The notes beneath the pieces are model-generated. The model saw nothing but the letters and a program-made list of their open reading frames with translations, ran no database searches and had not been told where the DNA came from. From Zhongshania aliphaticivorans (lineage in GTDB: Bacteria; Pseudomonadota; Gammaproteobacteria; Pseudomonadales; Spongiibacteraceae), in assembly GCF_902705875.1 (NCBI RefSeq), contig NZ_CACSIK010000001.1, positions 921,993 to 985,992 on the forward strand: a DNA stretch of 64,000 nt, read 5' to 3'. Made by a program: the position numbers and the translations under genes. Each line of letters begins with the position of its first letter. The stretch's first letter is position 1. Shown one piece after another: positions 33,997-43,240 of the stretch.

Positions 33997-34791
33997 ATGA
34001 AATGGGTATTGTCTTGTGGTGTGAACGCGCGAAAAGTATGGCCGGTGTTGCCACTACTATTAGTATTTCTTATTGGCTCGCCCACAGTAAATTCGGCAAC
34101 TGAGGATGGCGCTATGCCTTTACCGAAAGTAGTAATTTTTGATGTGAATGAAACGCTGTTGGACTTGGCGCCGCTTCGCCGTTCGGTGGGGCAGGTTCTG
34201 CCAGGTGGTGAGCAACTTTTGGCCCAGTGGTTTTCAACAATGTTGCATTATTCTCTTGTTGAAACCTTAACGGGAAATTATCACGACTTTGGCCAGATCG
34301 GAACGGCGGCATTAATGATGGTTGCTGAGAGCAAAGGCGTTGAGCTTGATCCCGCTGTGGCACGGCAAGCAATAGCGGGCACCATTACCCAGCTTCCTGC
34401 GCATGCTGATGTGGTGCCGGCATTAAAAGTATTCAAAGCGCGTGGCTTTAAAGTGGTTAGTTTAACGAACTCCTCTAATGCCGGTGTGGCCGCGCAGTTT
34501 AAATTCGCAGGTATAACGGAATATTTTGAACGCCGTTTTAGTGTTGAAGATATTCAAGCGTATAAGCCAGACCCACGCCCTTATCGTTGGGTTTTGGAGC
34601 AGTTGGATGTTGAAGCAAAAGATGTGCTGATGGTTGCCGCCCACCCTTGGGACTTGGCCGGTGCTAAATCTGTGGGTTTGCAGACCGCCTTTGTACAACG
34701 GCCCGGTACGGTGCTCTATCCGTTAGTTGAGCGGCCAGATTACGTTGTTGATGATCTTCAGCAGTTGCTTGATATGTTGAAAGAAAAATAA
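33997..34791 (+). CDS. Haloacid dehalogenase type II (HAD superfamily) with N-terminal signal
   Basis: 264 residues. HAD motif I with nucleophile Asp is FDVNETLLDL (residues 49-58); motif II Ser/Thr SLTNSSN; conserved Lys in YKPDPRPY; motif III in MVAAHPWDLAGAKSVG, all typical of (S)-2-haloacid dehalogenases. Unusually, residues 1-34 look like a secretion signal (VWPVLPLLLVFLIGSPTVNSA), while family members are cytosolic. A second ATG at 34114 with GAGGA seven bases before it would give a signal-less 225-residue protein, so two products are possible. Behind the TetR gene by 13 bp. Confidence 0.82.
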   Translation: MKWVLSCGVNARKVWPVLPLLLVFLIGSPTVNSATEDGAMPLPKVVIFDVNETLLDLAPLRRSVGQVLPGGEQLLAQWFSTMLHYSLVETLTGNYHDFGQIGTAALMMVAESKGVELDPAVARQAIAGTITQLPAHADVVPALKVFKARGFKVVSLTNSSNAGVAAQFKFAGITEYFERRFSVEDIQAYKPDPRPYRWVLEQLDVEAKDVLMVAAHPWDLAGAKSVGLQTAFVQRPGTVLYPLVERPDYVVDDLQQLLDMLKEK

Positions 34792-35004
34792 AATGCAGTA
34801 AGAGCTGTTAGCCAGTGTGCTGATGAAAAATACAGATAATTGTCGGTATTTTGGCGGCTAGCGACAAGATCTTTTACTGCCTTGCCCAAGGTGTATTTGG
34901 GTCAATGAGTATAATCACATATAGAGACAAGCTGATATTTGTGGATTAGTGGGGTATTTGCTGGCGAAAGCCAGAACTCACTTTTCCATACTCAGGTTTA
35001 ATAC

Positions 35005-35445
35005 ATGTCTTTACACCATCTTATTTACTGCAGTACTCGATCTGTCTCCTCTGAAGACAGCAGTGTGATTGAGGTAAATGCTCCAGCGCTATTAATTGAG
35101 GCGCGCGAAAAAAATAAGAAAAACAATGTCAGCGGCCTTTTGTATTTTAATGATTATTACTTTTTACAGTGCTTAGAGGGCTCTCGCCATGCGGTCAATA
35201 TGACGTATAACACGATTGTTGCAGACGACCGTCATAGCGATGTGGTGCTTATTGACTACTGTGAAATCGCTAAGCGGTCTTTCTCCCAGTGGGATATGGC
35301 CTATGTTAGTGAGTCTTCTTTAACCGAGTCCTTGGTTAAATTATATTCGGGTGATGAGAAATTTAACCCTTATGACATGTCGGCAGATAGTCTTTTCCAA
35401 TTAATGCAGGCTTTTAAAAGCTCGCTCGCTGTTATCGAGGCGTGA
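35005..35445 (+). CDS. Short BLUF-domain blue-light photoreceptor
   Basis: 146-residue single-domain BLUF protein, FAD-based blue-light sensor without fused output domain. Photocycle residues are present: Tyr8 in HLIYCS, Asn40/Asn41 in KNNVSGLLY, Gln55 in FLQCLEG, and Trp96/Met98 in SQWDMAY. Short BLUF proteins act by binding a partner protein. None is obvious here: neighbours are a haloacid dehalogenase and a convergent efflux operon. Single gene, own promoter likely. Confidence 0.92.
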   Translation: MSLHHLIYCSTRSVSSEDSSVIEVNAPALLIEAREKNKKNNVSGLLYFNDYYFLQCLEGSRHAVNMTYNTIVADDRHSDVVLIDYCEIAKRSFSQWDMAYVSESSLTESLVKLYSGDEKFNPYDMSADSLFQLMQAFKSSLAVIEA

Positions 35446-35489
35446 GTATTCGCCAGTGTTGTTGATATGAATTAAGGGGCGTACTTAAC

Positions 35490-35522
35490 TATGGTTAGTG
35501 TATGGTTAGTGTATGGTTAGTG
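35490..35522. repeat. 11-bp tandem repeat, three copies
   Basis: tatggttagtg repeated three times without change (35490-35500, 35501-35511, 35512-35522). The last copy contains the stop codon of the MFS gene (35517-35519). Possible slippage tract affecting the 3' end of the message or the C-terminus. Confidence 0.85.
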
Positions 35523-37082
35523 TGCCCCACCAGCGTCCATTGCAGCATGTTTTCCGTGAATTGGTTTTGTGCTCCATATCGCAATGATCAGTACTAGAAA
35601 CATCATCGATGAAAAGTAAAAAATATCATTAGCCCCTAGGGTGCTTGCCTGTATTGATAGTGTACGTTCAAACATGGCGTTGGTTTGATCGCTGCTCAAA
35701 CCTAGCTGCTGCAGATTATTTAGGCTATCAGTATAGATAGGGTTGTAGGCGTTGGCGTGTTCCATTAACTGTGTGTGATGCAGTGCAGAGCGACTATCCC
35801 ATGCGGTAGTGGTAATTGACGAACCAAATCCACCACAGAGTACACGAACGAAATTACTTAAGCCGCTTGCAGCTGGAATCTGCTCAGGTTTTAACCCTGA
35901 AAGCATGAGCATGGAAAGTGGTGTAAAAAACATAGCCATCGCAAAACCTTGAATATAGGCGGGTAACATGACGGCCCACCTGTCTACACCACTGGTAAAT
36001 TGCGAGCGCATAAAAAGGACAAGTGCGAAGATTAAAAAACCGCAAGTGGCGACTTTTCGCGCATCTACGCGATGCAAATTACGGCCAACAATGGGAGCAA
36101 AGATAATGGCGAACAGGCCGACAGGGGCCATTGCTAGGCCCGCTAGGGTTGCCGTATAGGCAATTTGTGTTTGTAGCCACAATGGTAAAATCACCACGGT
36201 GCCGAAGAAGGCGCCATAACCCAGTGATAAAGCAATTACGCTACCGGTAAAATTTCGATTCCGAAATAGCGATAAATCGACAATGGGGTGCTTTTCATTG
36301 CGCTCCCAAATTAAGAAAAAAACTAAGCCTACTACTGCAATAACGGCCAGTGCAATGATTTGCCCTGAGTTAAACCAATCTAATTCGCGACCTTTATCCA
36401 GCATGATTTGTAGTGCTGCAATCCACAGTACTAACAATGATAAACCTACCGTGTCTACCGGGAGTTTTTTGGTTGCGGTTTCTCGAGACCGATAGATTGT
36501 CCAAGTTGAATAGGCGGCGAGTAAGCCTAGCGGTACGTTTATGTAAAAGATCCATGGCCACGAATAATTGTCAGATATCCACCCGCCTAATATGGGCCCG
36601 ACTACAGGCGCGACTAATGTGGTGACGCTCCAAACTGCCATTGCTGTACCTGCCTTGGCTTTGGGGAAGCTGGCGAGTAATAATGATTGCGACATGGGGA
36701 TCATTGGGCCAGCAACAGCACCTTGTAGTACCCGAAATGCGATAAGCATTTCTATGCTTTGCGCTGCGCCGCAGAGAAATGACGCAAGGACAAACAGAAT
36801 TGTTGATGTGATGAATAGACGAACTTGACCGAATCGCTGGGACAGCCATCCGGTTAAGGGGATGGCGATAGCATTAGAAACGGCAAATGATGTGATTACC
36901 CAAGTGCCTTGATTTGCGGAGACGCCAAGGTCACCCGCGATAGTGGGAATGGCAACATTCGCAATGGAGGAGTCCAGAACATTCATGAAGGTTGCAAATG
37001 ATACTGAGACAGCACCGATGGCAAGCATTGCCCCAGTTAAAGGGGGCAGAGGGGCTGCTTGGGCGTTTGCGACATTGGCCAT
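35517..37082 (-). CDS. emrB: MFS drug transporter, DHA2/EmrB family
   Basis: 521 residues, 14 TM helices expected. N-terminal motif C/A signatures NVLDSSIANVAIPTIAGDLG and WLSQRFGQVRLF, and conserved ALQGAVAGPMIPMSQ (motif C-like, ~RVLQG). Drug:proton antiporter subunit that works with an EmrA-type adaptor and an outer-membrane factor. Located 12 bp after the adaptor gene, last in the leftward MarR-channel-adaptor-transporter operon. The C-terminus contains the end of an 11-bp repeat tract. Confidence 0.9.
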   Translation of the reverse strand: MANVANAQAAPLPPLTGAMLAIGAVSVSFATFMNVLDSSIANVAIPTIAGDLGVSANQGTWVITSFAVSNAIAIPLTGWLSQRFGQVRLFITSTILFVLASFLCGAAQSIEMLIAFRVLQGAVAGPMIPMSQSLLLASFPKAKAGTAMAVWSVTTLVAPVVGPILGGWISDNYSWPWIFYINVPLGLLAAYSTWTIYRSRETATKKLPVDTVGLSLLVLWIAALQIMLDKGRELDWFNSGQIIALAVIAVVGLVFFLIWERNEKHPIVDLSLFRNRNFTGSVIALSLGYGAFFGTVVILPLWLQTQIAYTATLAGLAMAPVGLFAIIFAPIVGRNLHRVDARKVATCGFLIFALVLFMRSQFTSGVDRWAVMLPAYIQGFAMAMFFTPLSMLMLSGLKPEQIPAASGLSNFVRVLCGGFGSSITTTAWDSRSALHHTQLMEHANAYNPIYTDSLNNLQQLGLSSDQTNAMFERTLSIQASTLGANDIFYFSSMMFLVLIIAIWSTKPIHGKHAAMDAGGAH

Positions 37083-37094
37083 ATGGAAACCCCT

Positions 37095-38288
37095 TTAGTG
37101 TGCAACTAACGTTGCTACACTGGTTTGATTGCCGCTATTGGTTTGAATGATTTTTTCAATGAGCGTGTCCGCCGCGTGATCAGTGATCTCATATACTGAT
37201 GTTGAGTAACTGGCTTGCAAGGTATCGCTGGTTTGAGTTAATTGCGCGCCACTTTCATCACTTATATCAATTTCTGCTGTCATCGATAAACCAATGCGCA
37301 AGGGGTAGTCTTGCAGTTGTATCGGGTCTAAAGAAATGCGCACTGGCAAGCGCTGTACCACTTTTATCCAATTTCCTGTGGCGTTTTGAGGCGGTAGCAG
37401 GCTAAAAGCACTCCCTGTACCGGCATCTAAACCGACAACAACCCCTTGGTATTCTATGTCTTTGCCATACATGTCTGCGGTTAATGAAACTGATTGGCCA
37501 ATGCGAATATGATGCAGTTGGCTCTCTTTAAAATTGGCATCAATCCATACCTGTTCTAAAGGAATTACGGCCATCAATGGTTTGCCGGGCGCAATACGTT
37601 GGCCAAGCTGTACGCCACGTTTAGAAATGTAGCCATCAACGGGTGAGGGAATATGGGTGCGCTGTAGATTTAAATAGGCAGTGCGAACCTTGGCTGCCGC
37701 GGCTAATACTTCTGGGTGCGTATCAATGGTGGTGTTTTCGGTCAGTGCCTCATTGCCGGCCAGTGCTTCGCGGGCAGCGAGTAAATCAGATTGCGCTGAT
37801 TTTACTGCAACTTCGCTATGGTGTAATTCTTCTGAGGATACGGCACCGGTTTTCGCTAGGCCAGTGCGGCGGGTGAGATCTGCTTTTGCGCGACTTAATG
37901 AGGTTTGCTGTAACGCTATTTGCGCATTTAAGGCGTCGTTACTCGTAAATAATGAACGCACCCTGCGTACTGTTTGTGCGAGTTCGGCCTGGGCTTGTGA
38001 CAATGCAATTTTTGCGTCGGTATCATCGAGCTTGATTAGCGTTTGTCCGGCTTTCACGTGCTGAGTATTCTCGCCATAGATGGCGACTACAGTGCCCGAG
38101 GTTTGTGGTGTGACTTGGACAATATTGCCAGCAACATAGGCGTCTTCGGTACTTTCAAAGTGGCGTCCGACCAGTACCCAATAGCTGAGCCAGAGTGCAC
38201 CAATGATAATAAATATAACGCTGGCAATTAACATTTGACGGCGACGGTTTTCAGCAACAGGAGAAAGTGGGGTAGTTGAATTAGTCAT
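37095..38288 (-). CDS. emrA: EmrA-type membrane fusion protein
   Basis: 397 residues: cytoplasmic tail, one TM helix (about 20-38, LIASVIFIIIGALWLSYWVL), lipoyl domain halves around EDAYVAGNIVQVTPQTSGTV and HIPSPVDGYISKRGVQLGQR, a coiled-coil hairpin of about 100 residues, and a beta-barrel part. Connects the MFS transporter to the outer-membrane factor. Starts within the end of the channel gene (8-bp overlap). Confidence 0.9.
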   Translation of the reverse strand: MTNSTTPLSPVAENRRRQMLIASVIFIIIGALWLSYWVLVGRHFESTEDAYVAGNIVQVTPQTSGTVVAIYGENTQHVKAGQTLIKLDDTDAKIALSQAQAELAQTVRRVRSLFTSNDALNAQIALQQTSLSRAKADLTRRTGLAKTGAVSSEELHHSEVAVKSAQSDLLAAREALAGNEALTENTTIDTHPEVLAAAAKVRTAYLNLQRTHIPSPVDGYISKRGVQLGQRIAPGKPLMAVIPLEQVWIDANFKESQLHHIRIGQSVSLTADMYGKDIEYQGVVVGLDAGTGSAFSLLPPQNATGNWIKVVQRLPVRISLDPIQLQDYPLRIGLSMTAEIDISDESGAQLTQTSDTLQASYSTSVYEITDHAADTLIEKIIQTNSGNQTSVATLVAH

Positions 38289-39819
38289 GTTGGGCTCCTA
38301 CAACGCGAGGGTAAAGGCTGTCATTATGGTTGGTGTCTGTATTGATTGCTGTGATGTGATTGTTTTCATTGTGGGGTAAGAAACCACCGCCAAGTGCTCT
38401 AAAAATTTCCACGCGATTGGTGAGTGCGCGCATGAGCAGCTGGGAGTGGAATAGCTCCTGTTGGATTACCATACTTTGTGCATTTAGCACGGTAAGGTAA
38501 TTACCAAGACCGGCGTTATAACGCTGCAGCGCTAAGTTATACGCTGTGGTCGCTGCATTGAGGGCCAGCTGTTGTTGCTCTAATTGTGGTTGTAGATAGA
38601 AAAAACTGTTTAATTGGTCTGCGACATCGCGGAGTGCTTCAACGAGGGTTTCGTTATAGTTTGCAACTGCGGCGTCATAGTCTGCATAACGGGTTTTTAA
38701 ATTAGCGCGCAGTCGGCCGCTATCAAATATTGGGAGTGATAAAGCAGGGCCAACACCATAGTTTTCACTGCTTGTTTTAATAAGTTGATCAAGGCCAATA
38801 CTTGAATAACCAGCAAACGCGGTTAAATTAATATTCGGATAAAAGGCCGCTTTGCTAACGCTTGTGTCATGCATTCTTGCTTCTACTTGCCAGCGTGCGG
38901 CAACTAGGTCGGGGCGATGACCAATAATCGTTGCGGGTAAGTCTTGGGGTAAAGCTAAATCGAAATTTATATTTGGTTCTGGAAGAGCGACTTGCAACGT
39001 TAGTGTGCGGTCAGGGCCAGCACCCAATAACGCGGCTAAAGCGTGTTGGGTTGAGACAATGTTTTCTTTGACCATTTCGATGTTGGTGCGGGTAAGAGGC
39101 AGTTGGGTTTCAGCTTGTTTGAGTTCGACAAGGGTGTCGAGACCTGCATCCACTCTTTGTTTGGTTAGGTCATAAATTTGCTGGCGCTGCTTGAGTGCAT
39201 TGTGACCAATATGCAGGAACCGTTGTAATTCCGCCAGCTGGAAATACGTTTTAGCTATGGCGCTAGCAAGCATTAATTGAGCACTTGCAGACTCTGCTTG
39301 GGTGGCGGCTAGCCGTGATTGACTTGCGGCAGTGGCAGCCTTATTGCGGCCCCAAAAGTCTAGCTCATACTGGGTTTGTAGAGTGATATTGGCGCTACTG
39401 CGACTTGAACCGCCAAGGGGCGCGGGGTACATGCCGTTTTCAGTATAGTGTTGGCGAGTTGCGTCAGCAGATAAAGCTGCACTGGGAAAATTGGCTGCAC
39501 GGGAATTTTCCAATGAGGCGTTTGCTCGTGCAATTTTCGCCGCAGCGAGAGCTAGTGTGGGGCTGTTTTGTAAAGCTTCTGCCATTAAGTTGTTTAACTG
39601 AGGGTCGTTAAAGCTTTCCCACCATACTTGTGTTGGCCATGCTTCGCCGCTGGGGGAGCTTGACTGATCGATGGTTAAGCTCTGCTGCGTTGCTAAAGTG
39701 TCGGCGTTCAATATTGTTTTTTCACTGCCTATGTCTTTGTAATTTACACATCCAGTCAGGCCGACAATCAGAGATAGTGCGAGGTAGCCATAAGTGCGGG
39801 AAGGATTGAAGGCAATCAT
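38281..39819 (-). CDS. Outer-membrane efflux lipoprotein (NodT family)
   Basis: 512 residues, TolC-superfamily channel with two OEP repeats. Lipobox LTGC (residue 23) after a signal peptide SLIVGLTGC. Contains family motifs PTLALAAAKIARANASLENSRAA (first repeat) and VAARWQVEARMHDTSVSKAAF (second). Overlaps the MarR gene by 4 bp and the adaptor by 8 bp. Confidence 0.9.
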   Translation of the reverse strand: MIAFNPSRTYGYLALSLIVGLTGCVNYKDIGSEKTILNADTLATQQSLTIDQSSSPSGEAWPTQVWWESFNDPQLNNLMAEALQNSPTLALAAAKIARANASLENSRAANFPSAALSADATRQHYTENGMYPAPLGGSSRSSANITLQTQYELDFWGRNKAATAASQSRLAATQAESASAQLMLASAIAKTYFQLAELQRFLHIGHNALKQRQQIYDLTKQRVDAGLDTLVELKQAETQLPLTRTNIEMVKENIVSTQHALAALLGAGPDRTLTLQVALPEPNINFDLALPQDLPATIIGHRPDLVAARWQVEARMHDTSVSKAAFYPNINLTAFAGYSSIGLDQLIKTSSENYGVGPALSLPIFDSGRLRANLKTRYADYDAAVANYNETLVEALRDVADQLNSFFYLQPQLEQQQLALNAATTAYNLALQRYNAGLGNYLTVLNAQSMVIQQELFHSQLLMRALTNRVEIFRALGGGFLPHNENNHITAINTDTNHNDSLYPRVVGAQHD

Positions 39820-40346
39820 TTTTCCCCCTCGTCGTTGCTGTCATTTTCCGTGGCGGCAATAGTTTCAGCTTCAAAAATGAGTTTTGATAATAGTGTTTTT
39901 AAGGTTGAAATTTCGTCTTCATCAAAATTCTTTAAATGCTGATTCAAGACGTTGATGGCAATAATTGGCATTTTCTCAACCACTAATTTGCCGTGTTCTG
40001 TTAGTACGATTGTTATGACTCTACGGTCTTCTAAACTGCGTTTGCGTTCAATAATGCCCTTGGCTTCAAGGCGATCTAGCATCCGTGTAGTAGCACCAGT
40101 GTCGAGATTAGATTGACGGGCTAACTCTGCTGCGGTTGAGCAGTTTTGTTGCTTTAACGTCATTAAGAAGGCGAATTGCGGATGGGTTAAATCGTAAGGG
40201 GCTAGTTGTTTATCGATAACAGATGTTAAAAATCCGTAGCAACGCTTTAGAAGGTAGCCGATGCTCGAGTTCATTTGGTAATTCGATAAGCTGTAGTGAC
40301 CATTTGGATTTTCTACGGTGAGATCCAGAATTTTTTGGGTGTTCAT
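39816..40346 (-). CDS. MarR-family transcriptional regulator
   Basis: 176 residues from the ATG at 40346; the frame extends upstream to 40427 but the first 27 codons run through operator palindromes and resemble non-coding sequence. Winged helix at about 60-120: CSTAAELARQSNLDTGATTRM and IERKRSLEDRRVITIVLTEHG. First gene of the efflux operon, 4-bp overlap with the channel gene, so probable autorepressor relieved by the pump's substrate. Confidence 0.85.
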   Translation of the reverse strand: MNTQKILDLTVENPNGHYSLSNYQMNSSIGYLLKRCYGFLTSVIDKQLAPYDLTHPQFAFLMTLKQQNCSTAAELARQSNLDTGATTRMLDRLEAKGIIERKRSLEDRRVITIVLTEHGKLVVEKMPIIAINVLNQHLKNFDEDEISTLKTLLSKLIFEAETIAATENDSNDEGEK

Positions 40347-40365
40347 CGTTGGGTGCCTTAAGTTT

Positions 40366-40407
40366 ATGCCAAGGCAGTATCTGCCATAACAATGTCTGCC
40401 TAGGCAG
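40366..40407. promoter_or_regulatory. Two MarR-type palindromes upstream of the efflux operon
   Basis: tgccaaggca (40367-40376) and the perfect 12-bp palindrome ctgcctaggcag (40396-40407) lie 20 and 50 bp upstream of the MarR start at 40346. They share the half-site tgcc(t/a). Their place across the expected promoter fits autorepression. Confidence 0.55.
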
Positions 40408-40559
40408 CTAATATCCTCCAGCCACACTGAAAATGCAAGCCTCTTTTATCTGACTATGCAGGCAACATTATTTTGGTATTAGCCTCCTAATGTTTAGCTA
40501 AGGTCAACTTCGGGAGGCATAGACTAGGTTTAACATCATGTGGTTTTTACACTGGATGT

Positions 40560-41558
40560 TTAGTTGGAGTGAGCGCTATTTTGAAATTCTGAGACCAGTT
40601 GATAAGACTTTAGTCGCGCTTCATGGGAATAAATTTGTGAGGTGATCATCAGCTCGTCAGCCTGGGTTTTATCAATAAATGCCTGCATATCCTGATGTAC
40701 TTTTTCTTTGTTGCCGATTGCCGAGCAAGACATGATTTGGCTAAGCAGCATCTGCTCGCCACTCGATAATTGCTCAAGATAGTTATCTGTTGGTGCTTGT
40801 AATTTACCAGGTTGGCCGCGTCGTAAATTGACAAAAGCGCGCTGCATAGAGCTGGCAATATACTGGGCTTGGGCATCGCTGTCGGCGGCGAAAACATTAT
40901 AGCCAAGCATCACGTAGGGTTTGCTTAGCTGCTCCGAGGGGCGGAAGCGATCGCGATATAGCTTGATGGCATTGAGCATTTGATCCGGCGCGAAATGCGA
41001 CGCAAAGGCGTAGGGTAGGCCGAGTGAGGCGGCTAACTGCGCGCCAAATAAACTAGAGCCCAAAATCCAAACCGGAATGTTCAGGCCGGCGCCGGGCACA
41101 GCAATAATTTTTTGGCCGCTTTGTGGTTTGCCAAAGTAGTTCATCAACTCAACAACGTCTTGGGGAAATTGGTCGACGTCGGCATCAAGGTTGCGCCGCA
41201 TGGCGTGGGCGGTTATTTGATCGGTGCCGGGGGCACGGCCTAAGCCAAGATCAATACGTTGTGGGAATAGCGCTTCTAAGGTGCCGAATTGTTCGGCAAT
41301 AATAAGCGGGGCATGGTTTGGCAGCATAATGCCACCAGCACCTACCCGAATTGTTTTAGTGCCTGCTGCAATATGACCGATAACAACAGCCGTCGCGGCG
41401 CTGGCAATGCTTTTCATATTGTGATGCTCTGCCAGCCAGTAACGATTAAAACCTAGTTGTTCTGCGTGTTGAGCGAGTGACAGGCTGTTTTGAAGTGAGG
41501 TGCTGGCGTTGCCATCTTCTGTAATGGGTGAAAGGTCGAGTACTGAAAGTTTAACCAT
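40560..41558 (-). CDS. LLM-class flavin-dependent oxidoreductase
   Basis: 332 residues, luciferase-like monooxygenase with TIM-barrel fold, MsnO8-type. Motifs: [35 protein letters not shown] and [13 protein letters not shown], all characteristic of this class. Needs reduced FMN from a separate reductase, which is not seen nearby. Flanked by the MarR gene (divergent start region) and a membrane protein gene on the same strand. Substrate unknown. Confidence 0.88.
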   Translation of the reverse strand: MVKLSVLDLSPITEDGNASTSLQNSLSLAQHAEQLGFNRYWLAEHHNMKSIASAATAVVIGHIAAGTKTIRVGAGGIMLPNHAPLIIAEQFGTLEALFPQRIDLGLGRAPGTDQITAHAMRRNLDADVDQFPQDVVELMNYFGKPQSGQKIIAVPGAGLNIPVWILGSSLFGAQLAASLGLPYAFASHFAPDQMLNAIKLYRDRFRPSEQLSKPYVMLGYNVFAADSDAQAQYIASSMQRAFVNLRRGQPGKLQAPTDNYLEQLSSGEQMLLSQIMSCSAIGNKEKVHQDMQAFIDKTQADELMITSQIYSHEARLKSYQLVSEFQNSAHSN

Positions 41559-41601
41559 GAGTTAATCCGTGCTTAATGGGTTGGCCAATTGATGTTTGAC
41601 G

Positions 41602-42600
41602 CTATTGAGTCAACATTTGCCACAGTTGATTCAATTTTTCTCTGCCGTCACTGCGATGAGTTTGATAGCTCACTGCGTTATCGGGTGCGCCTGGTGTTAA
41701 TTCTATACTCCACAGTGCGTCGAGTTCATTGGGTAACAATGAGTAGCGAATATCAATGATACGGTGGGGATTGTTGGGGTCTAATGCAATATAGCCTTGC
41801 GAAAACCACCGGAAACGTTCGAGGTCGATGGCTTGTCGACTTTTTGCGATAAGCCAAGGTAGATCGCTACTGGTGTTTAATAACGGAATGCTAGCGCCTG
41901 GAAATACCTTTGGTGTCATACCCACGCGCACCGCATCAATGTAATAGGCATCATCGGTGGTATATGCCGTTTTCCATAAGAGATTATTGCCAAATGACGG
42001 TTTGGCTTCCAGGTGACGCACTTCATGCCCACGACTTTCTGCTAATTGATAAGCCTGGGTTTCGGCCCGCTCGCGCTGCCACCAGCCAATGCAGGGGTAA
42101 GCTAGCATCCAAATAAACGCGGCAGGCGCTGCCAACTGCCAAGAACGCCGAAAACTTAATATCAATAAGGCCGCAATGGGGAGTGTGTACAAGGGGTCAA
42201 TAATGGAGATGGTACTCCACGATACTCGCTCGTTACTCAGGGGCCAGTAGAGCTGGGTGCCATAGCTTGTGCAAGCATCAAGCAGTGCGTGAGTTGCGTA
42301 ACCTAGGGTGCAAAACAACACGCTTTGTTGCCAGCTCAGCGCATTTCTTTTGCCAAATAGCTTATGTAGTACCAAACCGCAAATTAGGCCGCCAATGGGG
42401 ATGAAAAAAAGCGAGTGGGTGAACTGGCGATGAAATTCTAAGAAGAGCAGTGGGTCGCTATTTGAGCGGATAAGGACATCTAAGTCGGCGGCCATACCAG
42501 ATAAAAACCCAAGAATGATTGCGCCTCGCGCTTTTGCTCGCTTGCTAGGGGCATTTCGCACTGCGACAGCGCCAAGTAAACCTTGTGTAAGAGGGTCCAT
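41602..42600 (-). CDS. Membrane-bound metal-dependent hydrolase, YdjM/DUF457 family
   Basis: 332 residues from the ATG at 42600; upstream in-frame codons to 42693 lack a hydrophobic start and a ribosome site. N-terminus MDPLTQGLLGAVAVRNAP, conserved metal-binding-type motifs MAADLDVLIRS and HRQFTHSLFFIP, and several TM segments (about 60-90, 100-125, 165-205). Other members are called metal-dependent hydrolases from these His/Asp motifs; activity is unproven. A C-terminal soluble region of about 120 residues follows. Confidence 0.75.
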   Translation of the reverse strand: MDPLTQGLLGAVAVRNAPSKRAKARGAIILGFLSGMAADLDVLIRSNSDPLLFLEFHRQFTHSLFFIPIGGLICGLVLHKLFGKRNALSWQQSVLFCTLGYATHALLDACTSYGTQLYWPLSNERVSWSTISIIDPLYTLPIAALLILSFRRSWQLAAPAAFIWMLAYPCIGWWQRERAETQAYQLAESRGHEVRHLEAKPSFGNNLLWKTAYTTDDAYYIDAVRVGMTPKVFPGASIPLLNTSSDLPWLIAKSRQAIDLERFRWFSQGYIALDPNNPHRIIDIRYSLLPNELDALWSIELTPGAPDNAVSYQTHRSDGREKLNQLWQMLTQ

Positions 42601-42731
42601 AAATAGCTCAAAAATGGGAAGACGCGGAGAGTGTATCTGAAAATAGCTAGCGGGTTCACATTGCGGTGGAAGTGCGTCGGTAAACAAGATCAATAAAATG
42701 GTGTATGACCGACGCCGCTGATGGAAGAAGG

Positions 42732-42983
42732 TTAGCTGCTGACGGCCTCTTTGCCCTTCAATACTGTGACCAGACTATCGAGATGGCGAATGACCTCTTG
42801 GCCGCTGCTGGTTAAATAACCGCCATCGGGCAGGGTGATCAGGTCTTTATCAAATAGGCGTTGAGTGGCGGCAATCGTGTCTGGCGATGCGGTGTGATGT
42901 ACTTTTATTCCTTCTAGTGCTGACGCGGGGTTGAACTGAGTCAGTACGCGTATTTCGTCGAGAACGTCATTAGATAACGGCAT
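42732..42983 (-). CDS. TIGR02647-family small protein
   Basis: 83 residues, short helical protein matching the conserved gammaproteobacterial TIGR02647 pattern (LSNDVLDEIRVLTQFNPAS, GIKVHHTASPDTIAATQRLF, GYLTSSGQEV). The family is annotated as DNA-binding-like on structural grounds, but function is not known. Precedes the membrane protein gene on the same strand. Confidence 0.75.
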   Translation of the reverse strand: MPLSNDVLDEIRVLTQFNPASALEGIKVHHTASPDTIAATQRLFDKDLITLPDGGYLTSSGQEVIRHLDSLVTVLKGKEAVSS

Positions 42984-43240
42984 AGCTATAACCTTGTATT
43001 GTTATGGATTAAAGGCTTTGGATAGAACTGAGCTTGTGTGAGTGCTAACTCTGCAATTCATGTTCTAAGCTAACACTGTAGCGCGAAATAGAGATTTCCG
43101 CCAAAACCATTTTAGTCTTTGGCTGAGGGTATTGTTTTGTCATGGCTACTGACAGAATGTTGCTTACTAGGATAAGCTCTTAAGCAAAAGTACTTAATAA
43201 TGACGTAATGAGCACCACCTCAGTGTGGCGAGGAATGACT

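Noticed and set aside
39816..40427. Longer MarR protein starting at 40427
   Set aside because: The first 27 codons cover the operator palindromes; the ATG at 40346 gives the usual family length.
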